From positions 2,542,001 through 2,606,000 of the forward strand of contig NZ_JAUCES010000005.1 of NCBI RefSeq assembly GCF_030348825.1: a stretch of 64,000 nt of DNA, read 5' to 3'. This document shows, piece after piece, positions 8,469 through 17,123 of the stretch. How positions within the stretch are numbered: the first letter of the stretch is position 1; each line of letters opens with the position of its first letter. The position numbers and the translations under genes are program-made. Below the pieces are notes generated by a model. That model saw only the letters and a list, made by a program, of their open reading frames with translations, did not search any database and was not told the DNA's origin. The stretch is from Fictibacillus sp. b24 (GTDB lineage: Bacteria > Bacillota > Bacilli > Bacillales > Fictibacillaceae).

Positions 8469-9310
8469 TATTCTTCAAACCAAAGAATGCCTAGCGTTCC
8501 TGCTCCTACATGCACACCGACTGCCGGGCTCAGCTGCCCTAAATTAAATGTGATGTTTGGATATTTTTCATTTAATAGATGAAGCCAATCTTCTGCTTTC
8601 TCAGAAGATCCGCTGTATACCACACTTGCCCCATAAGCGCCGTTTTGTTCAGCAGCTTCTTCAAACAGAGCCAGAACACGCGACTCTGCCTTTTTAAGTG
8701 TTCTTATCTTTTCAAAAGGAACGAGTGAACCGTCATCAAATGTAAGAATTGGTTTGATCTGAAGAAGATTTCCTACTAGGAAACTTGCTCCTGATAACCT
8801 TCCTCCCTTTCTTAACTGTTCAAGACTTCCAATACATACATAGCCTTTAACGTGATTGGCTGTTTCGCGAAGCACTGAAGCTATTTCTTCTGCTTCTAAA
8901 CCTTCTTCCTCAAGCTTCATCCCTTTTAATAGAAGCTGTTTCATTGATTCGGATATTATTTTAGAGTCCACAATGTGTACTGGAAAATCGGCCATTTCCG
9001 CACCAAGTCTAGAGCCGTTGATTGTTCCGCTAAATTTCTCGGAAACGTGTATGGCTATTGCGCAGTCATAATCTTGTTTAAGAACTTCGTAAAAATCGGA
9101 GAACTCTCCCACCGTAGGCTGGCTTGTTTTAGGCAATTCTGTGACGGTTTCTAATTTTGAATAAAACTCATCCGGTGTGATGTCTACACCATCTTTGTAA
9201 ATTTTGTTCTCCATAATAATTGAAACCGGGATAATATGAATACCTAACTTCTTAGCTTCTTCTTGGGTAATACAGCTTGTACTATCCGTAACCCATGCAA
9301 TACGTGCCAT
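8468..9310 (-). CDS. DegV-family fatty-acid-binding protein
   Basis: A 280-aa DegV protein. The start MARIAWVTDSTSCITQEEAKKL has the family pattern (TDSTSxI), and LPKTSQPTVGEF and AIHVSEKFSGT follow. The C-terminal HVGAGTLGILWF segment contributes to the lipid pocket. DegV proteins (FakB in staphylococci) bind a fatty acid and present it to the kinase FakA for phosphorylation, so exogenous fatty acids enter phospholipid synthesis. GGGGG lies 7-8 nt upstream of the ATG. The stop codon lies in a GGGGTCAGACCCC repeat, so the last residues (WFEE) abut the element. Confidence 0.93.
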   Translation of the reverse strand: MARIAWVTDSTSCITQEEAKKLGIHIIPVSIIMENKIYKDGVDITPDEFYSKLETVTELPKTSQPTVGEFSDFYEVLKQDYDCAIAIHVSEKFSGTINGSRLGAEMADFPVHIVDSKIISESMKQLLLKGMKLEEEGLEAEEIASVLRETANHVKGYVCIGSLEQLRKGGRLSGASFLVGNLLQIKPILTFDDGSLVPFEKIRTLKKAESRVLALFEEAAEQNGAYGASVVYSGSSEKAEDWLHLLNEKYPNITFNLGQLSPAVGVHVGAGTLGILWFEE

Positions 9311-9536
9311 CTTGCATCCCCCTTTATCTCTCTATTTTTTATTAGATAGAAAGAAAAGAAATTCCTCTTTTCTCTTAAAAAAAATATTTTTATTTCTAAA
9401 TTAAATCTATATTTCAATAGTTTAAATACTAGCACAGGGGTACACATTAAAAACTAGATACTTTATACTACATTTAATGGAACTTATCGGAAATTTATAT
9501 TAAAATAGGAGTAATGTAAGCTAAGGAGGCAGTACT

Positions 9537-9980
9537 GTGAAAGTGGTAGCAGATAGTAGAAATGTATTAATGGATGTAGAGCGCATAGAGAAAGCATTTG
9601 TGGAAATCATGGATGTGTTAAAACCTGAGATTTGGGAAGAAGAAGAGATTACCTCCACTCAATTCCAAATACTAAAGACACTTTCCGCCCGCGAGAAATG
9701 GACAGTTTCTGAGATTGCTGATGCTATGAAAGTACGCGCAAGTGCTACTACCGTTATCATTGACCGTCTGGTAAAACGGGGATTAGTCGATCGTTATCGC
9801 TCAGATCTAGATCGAAGAATTGTATATGTGCAGCTAAATGAAACCGGTTTAGTAGCATTTACTGCGATTCAGGAAAAAAGAAACGGAGTACTATTGAAGT
9901 ACATGTCACAGCTGACTCAAAAGCAGCTTGATGATATGGTTCATTGTATTGAACACCTTTCTTCAATCGTTAAGAACTAA
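9537..9980 (+). CDS. MarR-family transcriptional regulator
   Basis: A 147-aa winged-helix protein starting at GTG 9537 with AAGGAGG at 7 nt. Residues about 58-105 (WTVSEIADAMKVRASATTVI, then DRLVKRGLVDRYRSDLDRR) are the MarR recognition helix and wing. Long helices at both ends provide the dimer interface. It stands alone, with its own terminator at 10045-10079, so the regulated target is not evident. Confidence 0.92.
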   Translation: MKVVADSRNVLMDVERIEKAFVEIMDVLKPEIWEEEEITSTQFQILKTLSAREKWTVSEIADAMKVRASATTVIIDRLVKRGLVDRYRSDLDRRIVYVQLNETGLVAFTAIQEKRNGVLLKYMSQLTQKQLDDMVHCIEHLSSIVKN

Positions 9981-10044
9981 TTTAAAAAATCCCTCTAAAA
10001 CAATATACGCAGCTTAGTTTTACTACCTTTCATACTTAAGAATT

Positions 10045-10079
10045 AACACGTATTCTATTTAGAATAACGTGTTTTTTTA
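10045..10079 (+). terminator. Terminator after marR-type gene
   Basis: AACACGT (10045-10051) and ACGTGTT (10067-10073), with inner pairing of ATTCT and AGAAT, are followed by a run of seven T on the plus strand. It lies 65 bp past the stop. Confidence 0.8.
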
Positions 10080-10130
10080 ATTGCTCTTTTCTAAAGGCTG
10101 TTTTCGCAAGCTTTGTTGTTTTTGGTAGTG

Positions 10131-10258
10131 GTTGATTTCCGTTCCAGATGCTCGCTTTCCGCGGGGCAGGCGGTGAGCCACATTCGTTCGTTTCACTTTT
10201 AAGTGTCTCACCTGCCCGCCTGTCCCGCAGGAGTCTCGCATCTTACACTTCAATCAAC
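10131..10258. repeat. Bacillaceae 130-bp palindromic repeat, full copy 1
   Basis: A 128-bp element bounded by GTTGATT and AATCAAC. Inner blocks GCTCGCTTTCCGCGGGGCAG and CTGTCCCGCAGGAGTCTCGC are shared with the copies at 27758, 48916, 52603/52711 and 58784. The left flank (TTTGTTG...GTAGTG) is also shared with copies at 48916 and 52711, so the unit may extend about 25 bp left. It codes for nothing. Confidence 0.85.
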
Positions 10259-10589
10259 AATCTTAGAAGATAACATTTGAAAGCAACAATCTTTTAGAAA
10301 AGAGGATTTCATAAAGATTGTTGTTTTCAAAACTTAAATAGAAAGACATTCAAGGAAGCATAATTGTTGTGGTTCGCAACTAAACAAATTTAGAAACTCC
10401 AAAATACTTCTGAGTTCAGGCAGTAAATTGCACTCCAAAACAAAATCAATGAAACAAAAAGAATACTTTAAAAAACAATACAATTTATTTTTGACTTTAT
10501 TTGGATAAACCTTAACATTTCAGTAAAAATGTACGATATAACAGACAAGACTAGTACTAAAGTTCGAATACAAAAAATAGGGGTCAAAC
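10259..10589. other. AT-rich intergenic stretch, no gene seen
   Basis: No open frame with a ribosome site, no hairpin with a T-run and no clear promoter were found. It separates the 130-bp repeat from the WYL regulator gene. Confidence 0.4.
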
Positions 10590-11543
10590 ATGTCAAAGAT
10601 AAAAAGGTTGGAAAGACTTTTACTTTCCATAAACTCAAAGAAGCATTTCACATTAAAAGAATTAGCTGAAGAGTTCCAAGTATCCACGAGAACCATACAG
10701 CGTGATCTATTAAACCTTATTGAAATGGGATTGCCTATTGTTTCAGAGTTCGGTCCGCATGGCGGTTATCGGATCGAAAACGATCGGATCCTTCCACCAA
10801 TTGGATTTACTGAATTGGAGGCATCAGCCATCCTCTACAGCTTACAAGCATACAAACAGACAACATTCCCGTTTCAGCTGCAAAGTAAATCCATTGAAAA
10901 TAAATTAAATCACTATCTGCCAGACGATGCAAAGGAAAATTGGGAGCAGATCCATAAGCGACTTTCCATTCAACTTCCATTGCCTCCTCAAAATTCACTT
11001 GCACCCATTTTATTAGAAGCTGCTGTTAAACAAAAAATCGTTACGATACTCTATAAGATGAACGACCAAAAGATGTATTGCAACATTCAGCTGATTGGTA
11101 TTTATAGCGAAAATGGTGAATGGTATTGTCCTGCTTATTGTTACTCACTAATGGATTTTCATATTTTCAAACTTATAGACATTCAAAACGCGGTAATTAA
11201 CTATGAGCCTATGGAAGTAAAAGACTTCTCAAATGTGACGATTCACAACTGGGCTTCCGCAATTTCACCAAGAAGCTATTTAAAACTAGAAGCTGAAATT
11301 GCTCCAGGCGGATTGCCTTACTGCAAGTCTCACACTATTTTGAATCAATTTTTAAATAAGATTAATGAAAACACTGAAGGTCTTACCGGGAATATTTTAG
11401 TCACATACATAGAAAAAATAGCTGAATATTTGTGGCCTTTAAAAACGAATATCATCATTCACTCCCCTAAGGAAATTAAAGAACTTCATGCACAGTGGGC
11501 GAAAGAAATTCATGCTCAAAATAAAGCTATTTTAAATATGTAA
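10590..11543 (+). CDS. HTH plus WYL-domain transcriptional regulator (YafY family)
   Basis: A 317-aa protein. Residues 1-60 are an HTH_11/DeoR-type winged helix (FTLKELAEEFQVSTRTIQRD). The middle (GYRIENDRILPPIGFTELEA) is the usual hinge, and residues about 140-215 form the WYL ligand-sensing domain, with NGEWYCPAYCYSLMDFHIFK in the place of the WYL motif. Such regulators sense a small ligand or nucleic acid; the target is unknown. The gene stands alone. The ribosome site (AGGGGT) is moderate. Confidence 0.9.
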   Translation: MSKIKRLERLLLSINSKKHFTLKELAEEFQVSTRTIQRDLLNLIEMGLPIVSEFGPHGGYRIENDRILPPIGFTELEASAILYSLQAYKQTTFPFQLQSKSIENKLNHYLPDDAKENWEQIHKRLSIQLPLPPQNSLAPILLEAAVKQKIVTILYKMNDQKMYCNIQLIGIYSENGEWYCPAYCYSLMDFHIFKLIDIQNAVINYEPMEVKDFSNVTIHNWASAISPRSYLKLEAEIAPGGLPYCKSHTILNQFLNKINENTEGLTGNILVTYIEKIAEYLWPLKTNIIIHSPKEIKELHAQWAKEIHAQNKAILNM

Positions 11544-11610
11544 TCAAAATGATACATATTTTTCCTCTTTTAGGCGTATACTATAAGTAGAACAGAAAAG
11601 GGGGATATCT

Positions 11611-11799
11611 ATGGCTTTTTTTTCAAAACAACCTGCAGAGCCGATTCCAGACGTAGAAACAAAGGTATGGGCATGTACGAGTGACGGTTGCTCATGCTGG
11701 ATGCGCGCTGACTATTCTTTGCAAAAAGAACCGCAATGCCCCATTTGTCAATCAGCAATGAATGAGGAAATTCGTATGCTTCCTGAACTCAAAAGCTAA
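11611..11799 (+). CDS. ydjO: YdjO-family cold-inducible small zinc-ribbon-like protein
   Basis: A 62-aa protein with four cysteines placed as in YdjO: WACTSDGCSCWMR and QCPICQSAM. The pairs suggest metal binding, an inference. The family is annotated as cold-inducible in Bacillus. AAAGGGGG lies 7 nt upstream of the ATG. It has its own terminator. Confidence 0.85.
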   Translation: MAFFSKQPAEPIPDVETKVWACTSDGCSCWMRADYSLQKEPQCPICQSAMNEEIRMLPELKS

Positions 11800-11816
11800 T
11801 GAAATAAATAGAAATC

Positions 11817-11845
11817 AGCCGGGTGTAATTTGCCCGGCTTTTTCT
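11817..11845 (+). terminator. Terminator after ydjO
   Basis: AGCCGGG (11817-11823) and CCCGGCT (11833-11839) form a 7-bp GC-rich stem followed by TTTTT on the plus strand, 17 bp past the stop. Confidence 0.9.
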
Positions 11846-11947
11846 ATGTTTATACTTGGAAATGCTATACCTGCTAACAATAAAGGGTTTAGTTCTTCTT
11901 CCATCCGGGTACGAATTGTATACAGACTAAAAGGAGGATTTGATACT

Positions 11948-12535
11948 ATGCGTAACGATACAACGACAACAACGACTACTGCGGAGCCCGTTTTTACACA
12001 CTCGGATTTCCAAACACGTGACAATTACGATACAAACGTTAGCAAGAAAGGGAATTCTTCTGGATTTACTACAGGACTTGTAGTTGGGAGTCTAGTTGGA
12101 GCGGCTGCAGCACTTTTATATGCTCCTAAAAAAGGAAATGAATTTAGAAACGACTTGCGTGATTCATCTATTAAGCTAAAGGAACGAACTCAGCAATTAA
12201 GAGATGAAACAAAGCTTAAAGCACAACTTGGAAAGATGGACGCAAAAGACACGGTTGCATCCATTAAAGAAAAATCCGGAAACCTCTCTTTTTCTGCACG
12301 TCAAAAATTGCAAGAAGCGAAGAGTACGGTAAACGAAGCGAAAAGTGAAACAAAATCTGCAATTGATGAGGCAAAAAGAGAAGCGGAAAAAGACAGCTTC
12401 CAAACTAATTCACAAACACAAACAAAAGCTGTCGTAACTCCAAGCACGATGAATTCAACCGATACTCAGCAAAAAACAGGAACGGATTCGACTTACGAAA
12501 AGAAACAAAGTGATGTTAACAGAAACTCATATTAA
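11948..12535 (+). CDS. YtxH-domain general-stress-type protein
   Basis: A 195-aa protein beginning at ATG 11948 with AAAGGAGG 10 nt upstream; the frame is open further upstream through the ydjO terminator, which is not coding. A Thr-rich N-terminus is followed by the YtxH domain at about residues 38-70 (GFTTGLVVGSLVGAAAALLY then APKKG), a single glycine-rich membrane segment. The rest is long charged helix with repeated Lys/Ala/Glu (KLQEAKSTVNEAKSETKSA), likely coiled coil, and a Thr/Gln-rich tail. Family members are often under general stress sigma B; no sigma-B site was confirmed here. Confidence 0.88.
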   Translation: MRNDTTTTTTTAEPVFTHSDFQTRDNYDTNVSKKGNSSGFTTGLVVGSLVGAAAALLYAPKKGNEFRNDLRDSSIKLKERTQQLRDETKLKAQLGKMDAKDTVASIKEKSGNLSFSARQKLQEAKSTVNEAKSETKSAIDEAKREAEKDSFQTNSQTQTKAVVTPSTMNSTDTQQKTGTDSTYEKKQSDVNRNSY

Positions 12536-12548
12536 ATCGTTTAACAAG

Positions 12549-12588
12549 CAAGAAAAAAGCCGCGACTTGATGTCCGGCTTTTTTCTTA
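12549..12588. terminator. Bidirectional terminator between convergent genes
   Basis: AAGAAAAAAGCCG and CGGCTTTTTTCTT form a perfect 13-bp stem across 12550-12587, with T-runs on both strands. It serves the YtxH gene and the convergent metal ATPase gene. Confidence 0.88.
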
Positions 12589-14457
12589 TCCCTTTAATAA
12601 CCTCAAACCATTTAAAATGACTAAAATTGTACTTCCTTCATGTCCGATCACTCCAAACGGCAGGGTAAGAAATTCTAGATAGTTGGCACAAAGCAGTACG
12701 AAAATGACACCAATCGAAAATGCAATATTTTGCTTAATAATTTTAGATAGTCGTTCTGATAGCTTCATTGCATAAAGCAGTTTGCTTAGATCGTTTTTCA
12801 TTAACACCACATCTGCCGTTTCAATCGCTGCATCACTCCCCATGCCCATCGCTACACCAACATCAGCGACAGCAAGTGCTGGAGCATCATTTACCCCATC
12901 ACCGATCATCGCTACAACATTTTGGCGCTCTTTCCAATTTTTCACGGTATTAACTTTATCTTCAGGCATACAAGAATAACCGACTTGATCTACCTTTGCC
13001 AGCCTGCCAATTGCTTCTGCCCCCCGTTTTGAATCTCCTGTGAGCATAAGGGTTAAAATCTGTTTCTCCTGAAGAGCTTGTATGGCTTCCACTGTTTCTT
13101 CCCTTATTGTGTCTCCAATTAAAAAATAGGCTGCAAGCTCATCGTCTGCAGTAACATATACAACCGTATGACCCGCTTCCCCTTCTTCCTCTTCAACTTC
13201 AGACAAAAGCTTGCATTCTTGTTTTTCAGAGATCCCGGTCCAGCTTCGACTGCCAATTCTCCAAGTGACTCTCTCAACTACAGCTCTTACACCATTCCCG
13301 GGAAAATCTTCGAAAAGAGCCAATTCCTGTGGAGACCCTTTTGTCTCTGATTGAAGATTTTCCATAATTGCCTTTGCAAGCGGATGCGTACTATTTTTCT
13401 CGATGGCATATATGATAGAAATCAAGTCTTCTCTTTTATATGCATCGTGCACATATTTAGCTAGTTTTACAGAAGGACAGCCTTTTGTTAATGTCCCGGT
13501 CTTGTCAAAGGCGACCACGTTAACAAGGCTTAACTTTTCTAGAAAAACGCCACTTTTAAAAAGAATTCCGTGCTTAGCCGCATTTGATAAAGAGGCAAGA
13601 AGAGCAGGCATGGTGGACGCGACTAGTGCACAAGGAGACGCAACAACTAAAAGGACACACGCTCGGTATAACGATTCCGAATAACTCCATATCCCCGTTG
13701 ATCCAGGCACTAAAACGGTTAACGCCGCAGCTAACAGTACAAAAAGAACATATTTCGTTTCAAATTCTTCTATTTTTCTTTGAACGGGAGGCGCTTCACT
13801 TTGCGCCTTATTCACAAGGTCTATCATTCTTTGAAAGATAGAATCTTTCATGTGTTTTGTGACCTGGACCTCCAGAAGACCCGATTGATTAAGAGTTCCC
13901 GCAAGAACTGCTGATGATATTCCAACCTCTTTTGCAATCGGTTCTCCTGTCAGAGCTGACTCATTAACAAATGAGCTGCCTTTTAAAACAATGCCATCTG
14001 CAGCTATGCGTTCACCAGGCTTAACCTTTATGATATTGCCTGGTTCTAAGGATGAAGCATTCACCCTAAATTCTTTATCACCAGATATGAGCCAAGCTTC
14101 TTCAGGCTGTAGGGAAATAAGTGCTCTAATCTCTCTGTCACTTTTTTGCAAAGTGTACATCTCTAACGCTCCAGAATAAGCAAAAATAAGAATAAGGACA
14201 GCTCCTTCACCCCAATAACCAATTGCAGCCGAGCCGATTGCAGCAAACATCATCAAAAGCTCTACATTCAACTGCTTTTCCTTGAGACTTGCCTGTATTC
14301 CCTCCACCGCTTTTGCATACCCGCCAACGACAAAAGCTAACAGATAAAAAAGAACATAAAAAGGGGAGTCTGTATACTTTTCCATCATCCAGGCCGAAAG
14401 TATGAATACCCCAGCTGTTGTTGCCATAATAAGTTGAGTCCGTGCAGAGAGTTCCAC
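12586..14457 (-). CDS. pfeT: P1B4-type Fe(II) efflux ATPase, PfeT (ZosA/YkvW)
   Basis: A 623-aa metal-pumping P-type ATPase with no N-terminal metal-binding domain. SPC at residues 274-276 in TM4 and HEGST at 606-610 in TM6 are the P1B4 subgroup signatures. DKTGTLT (318-324) carries the phosphorylated Asp, TGES-like TGEP lies at 170-173, and GDGVNDAPAL forms the hinge. In B. subtilis the same subgroup protein PfeT, first named ZosA, exports ferrous iron and is under PerR/Fur control. Start is GTG at 14457 with GGGAGGG at 7 nt. A Fur/PerR-like box lies 22 bp upstream, in agreement. Co(II) as an alternative substrate cannot be excluded. Confidence 0.9.
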   Translation of the reverse strand: MELSARTQLIMATTAGVFILSAWMMEKYTDSPFYVLFYLLAFVVGGYAKAVEGIQASLKEKQLNVELLMMFAAIGSAAIGYWGEGAVLILIFAYSGALEMYTLQKSDREIRALISLQPEEAWLISGDKEFRVNASSLEPGNIIKVKPGERIAADGIVLKGSSFVNESALTGEPIAKEVGISSAVLAGTLNQSGLLEVQVTKHMKDSIFQRMIDLVNKAQSEAPPVQRKIEEFETKYVLFVLLAAALTVLVPGSTGIWSYSESLYRACVLLVVASPCALVASTMPALLASLSNAAKHGILFKSGVFLEKLSLVNVVAFDKTGTLTKGCPSVKLAKYVHDAYKREDLISIIYAIEKNSTHPLAKAIMENLQSETKGSPQELALFEDFPGNGVRAVVERVTWRIGSRSWTGISEKQECKLLSEVEEEEGEAGHTVVYVTADDELAAYFLIGDTIREETVEAIQALQEKQILTLMLTGDSKRGAEAIGRLAKVDQVGYSCMPEDKVNTVKNWKERQNVVAMIGDGVNDAPALAVADVGVAMGMGSDAAIETADVVLMKNDLSKLLYAMKLSERLSKIIKQNIAFSIGVIFVLLCANYLEFLTLPFGVIGHEGSTILVILNGLRLLKG

Positions 14458-14478
14458 TGAACATCCCTCCCGTGTATT

Positions 14479-14493
14479 TGATAATAACTATCA
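14479..14493 (-). promoter_or_regulatory. Fur/PerR-like box upstream of pfeT
   Basis: TGATAATAACTATCA is a 7-1-7 inverted repeat with one mismatch to the Fur consensus (TGATAATnATTATCA). It also resembles the PerR box. It lies 22-36 bp upstream of the GTG start. Regulation by either protein is inferred from the match and from known control of pfeT homologues. Confidence 0.7.
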
Positions 14494-14508
14494 TCCTCAA
14501 GTACCCTT

Positions 14509-14545
14509 AAAAAGCAGAAATGCTGCCGTCTTTTACGACAGCAGC
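14509..14545 (-). terminator. Probable terminator after ABC permease gene
   Basis: GCTGCCGTC (14522-14530) and GACAGCAGC (14537-14545) form a stem with one mismatch. A second small stem and TTTTT follow on the minus strand. It lies between the ABC operon and the Fur-like box. Confidence 0.5.
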
Positions 14546-14659
14546 CTGAAAACTATCCAATATTCGGTTCCTAGCTCTAACAGTGTATGTTTAACTTTTT
14601 TGAATGTGACACGATTTAATTACTTTATTATACACGGAACCTCACGAATTTAGAATCAC

Positions 14660-15466
14660 TTACAACGGCAGATTTCTTCGCTTGAATAAAATGATGCTTA
14701 TTGCAAACAAAAGAAGCGTAGTTACAGTAAGGATGGAACCCGTCAGTAAAGCATCTGTTTCATTGTTAATCATTTTAATGGGATCATACAACTTAAAGAT
14801 TGAAAAGTTTAACAGCCATTCTGTTTTCTCACTTAACTTGCCCGCCATGTTAAACATGTAGAAAACAAGTGTGATACCTGCTGATATTCCGAGTGCTCTC
14901 TTTTCATCGTTACATACAGATGAAATAAGGAAGCAATAAGCTGCAATGCAGGAAAAAATGAGGAAGGTTAACACATTTAGTTTAATGAATGACGCAACGT
15001 CCAGTTCATAACCGCTGATCAGCCACTCGCTAGCTGCAATGCCGCTTAAAGTAGTAAAAGCCACGATTAAGCCAAGACCCGTAATCATGACAGCCGCTTG
15101 TGTTACAGCAATCTTAAGCCTTGAATTTGGGGTTGCGAGTAAATACGCCATAGATCCTTGATCTACAAGGCGCGCCATTAATCGGGTGGAAGTTAAAATC
15201 ACATATACCATCAAAATAATTAAGAACAACATGCCGTAAAATTCACCCGCTATATAGTCAGACAAAGAGTTAATACCATTCTCCATTCCGATCAGCTTTC
15301 GCATTCCCTCTGGCAATGCGGCAATCATATCGTTAAATCCTTTCATATCTGCGATGGATGGATAGATCCATATAATAAGTACGATATATGCTACGGCACC
15401 ATATATAAAACCACCAAGCATCTTCAAATGGCTCTTCATCATTGAAAGGTATAGAGGCCAGCTCAT
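14660..15466 (-). CDS. ABC-2 type transporter permease
   Basis: A 268-aa membrane protein with about six hydrophobic segments (for example GGFIYGAVAYIVLIIWIYPS near the N-terminus and LLLFAISIILF at the C-terminus). It is the permease partner of the ATPase whose gene overlaps its start by 4 bp. The large soluble loop after TM1 (PEGMRKLIGMENGINSL) is typical of ABC-2 exporters of the YhaP/antibiotic type. Substrate is unknown; export of a toxic compound or antibiotic is likely given the TetR neighbour. Confidence 0.88.
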   Translation of the reverse strand: MSWPLYLSMMKSHLKMLGGFIYGAVAYIVLIIWIYPSIADMKGFNDMIAALPEGMRKLIGMENGINSLSDYIAGEFYGMLFLIILMVYVILTSTRLMARLVDQGSMAYLLATPNSRLKIAVTQAAVMITGLGLIVAFTTLSGIAASEWLISGYELDVASFIKLNVLTFLIFSCIAAYCFLISSVCNDEKRALGISAGITLVFYMFNMAGKLSEKTEWLLNFSIFKLYDPIKMINNETDALLTGSILTVTTLLLFAISIILFKRRNLPL

Positions 15467-16350
15467 TGTGCCACTTCCCTTCTGTCATAATAATGCATAA
15501 AGATATCTTCCAAATCCTGTGGCCTTGTATCCAGATGCTGCACTTCACATCGACTTAACAATTGGATAAATTCCTGGTCATTTCCTTGAACGGTGATGTG
15601 AACGGTTCTGTTCCCTCTTACTTCCGTTAAAAGTGAGGATTGAACCATTTTTTCTATATCCTCATCGGTTTTAACTTTCACTTCAAACACTCTCCGTTGA
15701 ACGGTTCTTAGCGAATGCATGTCTTCTAACGCAACTAATTTGCCATCCTTAATAATTCCTGCCGAATCACATGTACGTTCAATTTCCTGAAAACTATGTG
15801 ATGACATGAGAATCGTTTTGTTTTTATTTTTTTCTTCCAAAATCAAATCAATAAATACACGTTGCATTAGGGGGTCAAGCCCTGAAGTAGGTTCATCAAG
15901 TATGAGCACTTCAGGCTCATGCAAGAATGCAGCGATAATTCCTACCTTTTGCTTCATCCCTTTAGACATCTTACGGATAGGGGTTTTCACATCCAACTGA
16001 AACCGTTCAATCAGTTCGTCTCTTCTTTTTGTTTCTTTCTGCTTTCTCATTTGTTGGATAAGAGTCAGAAAGCCCAAACCTGTCATTCCTTCTAAGAACA
16101 CAATCTCTCCGGGAAGGTAGCCTGTTTGTTCCTGTATACGGGCAGAATCCTTCCAGCAGTCCATCCCATGAATTGAAGAATGACCGCTATCTGGCTTCAT
16201 AAACCCCATCAAGTGACGTATTGTTGTTGATTTCCCAGCACCGTTTGGCCCAATATATCCAAAAACTTCACCTTTTTTTACTTCAAAATTGAGATCAAAC
16301 AATCCTTTTTCTGGTGTGAATGCCTTAGTAAGTCCCTCTACTTTAATCAT
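15463..16350 (-). CDS. ABC transporter ATP-binding protein
   Basis: A 295-aa cytosolic ATPase. Walker A is GPNGAGKST at residues 34-42, the ABC signature is MSKGMKQKVG, Walker B is VLILDEPTSGLDP, and the H-loop His is in SSHSF. The C-terminal 80 residues form the regulatory extension seen in drug and bacitracin exporters. It is first in a two-gene operon with the permease and divergent from a TetR gene, with matching palindromes between them. Confidence 0.93.
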   Translation of the reverse strand: MIKVEGLTKAFTPEKGLFDLNFEVKKGEVFGYIGPNGAGKSTTIRHLMGFMKPDSGHSSIHGMDCWKDSARIQEQTGYLPGEIVFLEGMTGLGFLTLIQQMRKQKETKRRDELIERFQLDVKTPIRKMSKGMKQKVGIIAAFLHEPEVLILDEPTSGLDPLMQRVFIDLILEEKNKNKTILMSSHSFQEIERTCDSAGIIKDGKLVALEDMHSLRTVQRRVFEVKVKTDEDIEKMVQSSLLTEVRGNRTVHITVQGNDQEFIQLLSRCEVQHLDTRPQDLEDIFMHYYDRREVAQ

Positions 16351-16365
16351 TGTACCACCCTCTTT

Positions 16366-16393
16366 TTGAAATATTTATACGTTTATATTTCAA
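16366..16393. promoter_or_regulatory. 28-bp palindromic operator 1 (ABC side)
   Basis: Arms TTGAAATAT (16366-16374) and ATATTTCAA (16385-16393) are perfect complements around a 10-bp centre. It lies 16 bp upstream of the ATPase start, over its expected ribosome-site/promoter region. It has the same layout as the site at 16433, and both probably bind the divergent TetR protein. Confidence 0.7.
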
Positions 16394-16432
16394 AATCATC
16401 ATATCTCTTTTCTCTTTTTATAGCAATACTTT

Positions 16433-16460
16433 TTGAAATATCTTATTTGTTATTTTTCAA
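16433..16460. promoter_or_regulatory. 28-bp palindromic operator 2 (TetR side)
   Basis: TTGAAATA (16433-16440) and TATTTTTCAA (16451-16460) give the same 28-bp span as operator 1, with one mismatch in the arms. It lies 34 bp upstream of the TTG start of the TetR gene, fitting autoregulation. Confidence 0.65.
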
Positions 16461-16494
16461 AATATGTTTTATTCTAATAAAGAGGTGAAGGAAA

Positions 16495-17079
16495 TTGAAC
16501 GGATATGAACGTCGCAAGGAACAAAAGAAAGCAGATATCAAACAAGCTGCTTTTTCCCTCTTCCAGCAACAAGGCTTTAAAGATATAAAAATCGAAGACA
16601 TCGCTAAGCAAGCCGGTGTATCACAGGTGACCATCTATAATCACTTCGGAAGCAAGGAAACGTTGTTTCGGGAAGTAGTTAAAGACTTTACTGAACAGCA
16701 ATATGAGTTCCATAAGAATCTATTTAATAAAGACCTTTCCTTTCAAGAAAAAATGAAGGCTAGCATTCTTCATAAAACAAACGAGGTGCTGAACATCCAT
16801 CCTGAAGTCATTCAAGAGATGATGTTAAACGATGAAGAGTTAAGAACTTACCTGTCTGAATTTCAAGCCAAATATGCCATTCCGTTAATTATAGGGTTAA
16901 TAAAAGAAGCGCAGCAGAACGGAGAGATCAATCCGAAATTGTCTGAGCAGTCGATTATGCTTTATATTCAGCTTTTCAATAACGATATGCTGATCTCAAT
17001 GATTACGGGCGAAAACGGTAAAAAGCTGGCCACTGATATTTTTCAAATGTTTTTCTATGGATTGTCTATGCCAAAATGA
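16495..17079 (+). CDS. TetR/AcrR-family repressor
   Basis: A 194-aa regulator starting at TTG 16495 with AGAGGTG at 7 nt. Residues about 10-58 form the TetR DNA-binding domain (KADIKQAAFSLFQQQGFK; then IAKQAGVSQVTIYNHFGSKE). The remainder is the helical ligand and dimer domain. It is divergent from the ABC exporter with two 28-bp palindromes in between, so it most likely represses the exporter and itself until a ligand binds. Confidence 0.92.
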   Translation: MNGYERRKEQKKADIKQAAFSLFQQQGFKDIKIEDIAKQAGVSQVTIYNHFGSKETLFREVVKDFTEQQYEFHKNLFNKDLSFQEKMKASILHKTNEVLNIHPEVIQEMMLNDEELRTYLSEFQAKYAIPLIIGLIKEAQQNGEINPKLSEQSIMLYIQLFNNDMLISMITGENGKKLATDIFQMFFYGLSMPK

Positions 17080-17123
17080 TTAAAGAAACAACCATATAAA
17101 CAGGCATGTTAAGGAGATGAATC

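Noticed and set aside
14207-14500. Minus-strand open frame over the pfeT start
   Set aside because: It is out of frame with pfeT, which has clear family motifs and a ribosome site; the frame runs through the Fur-like box.
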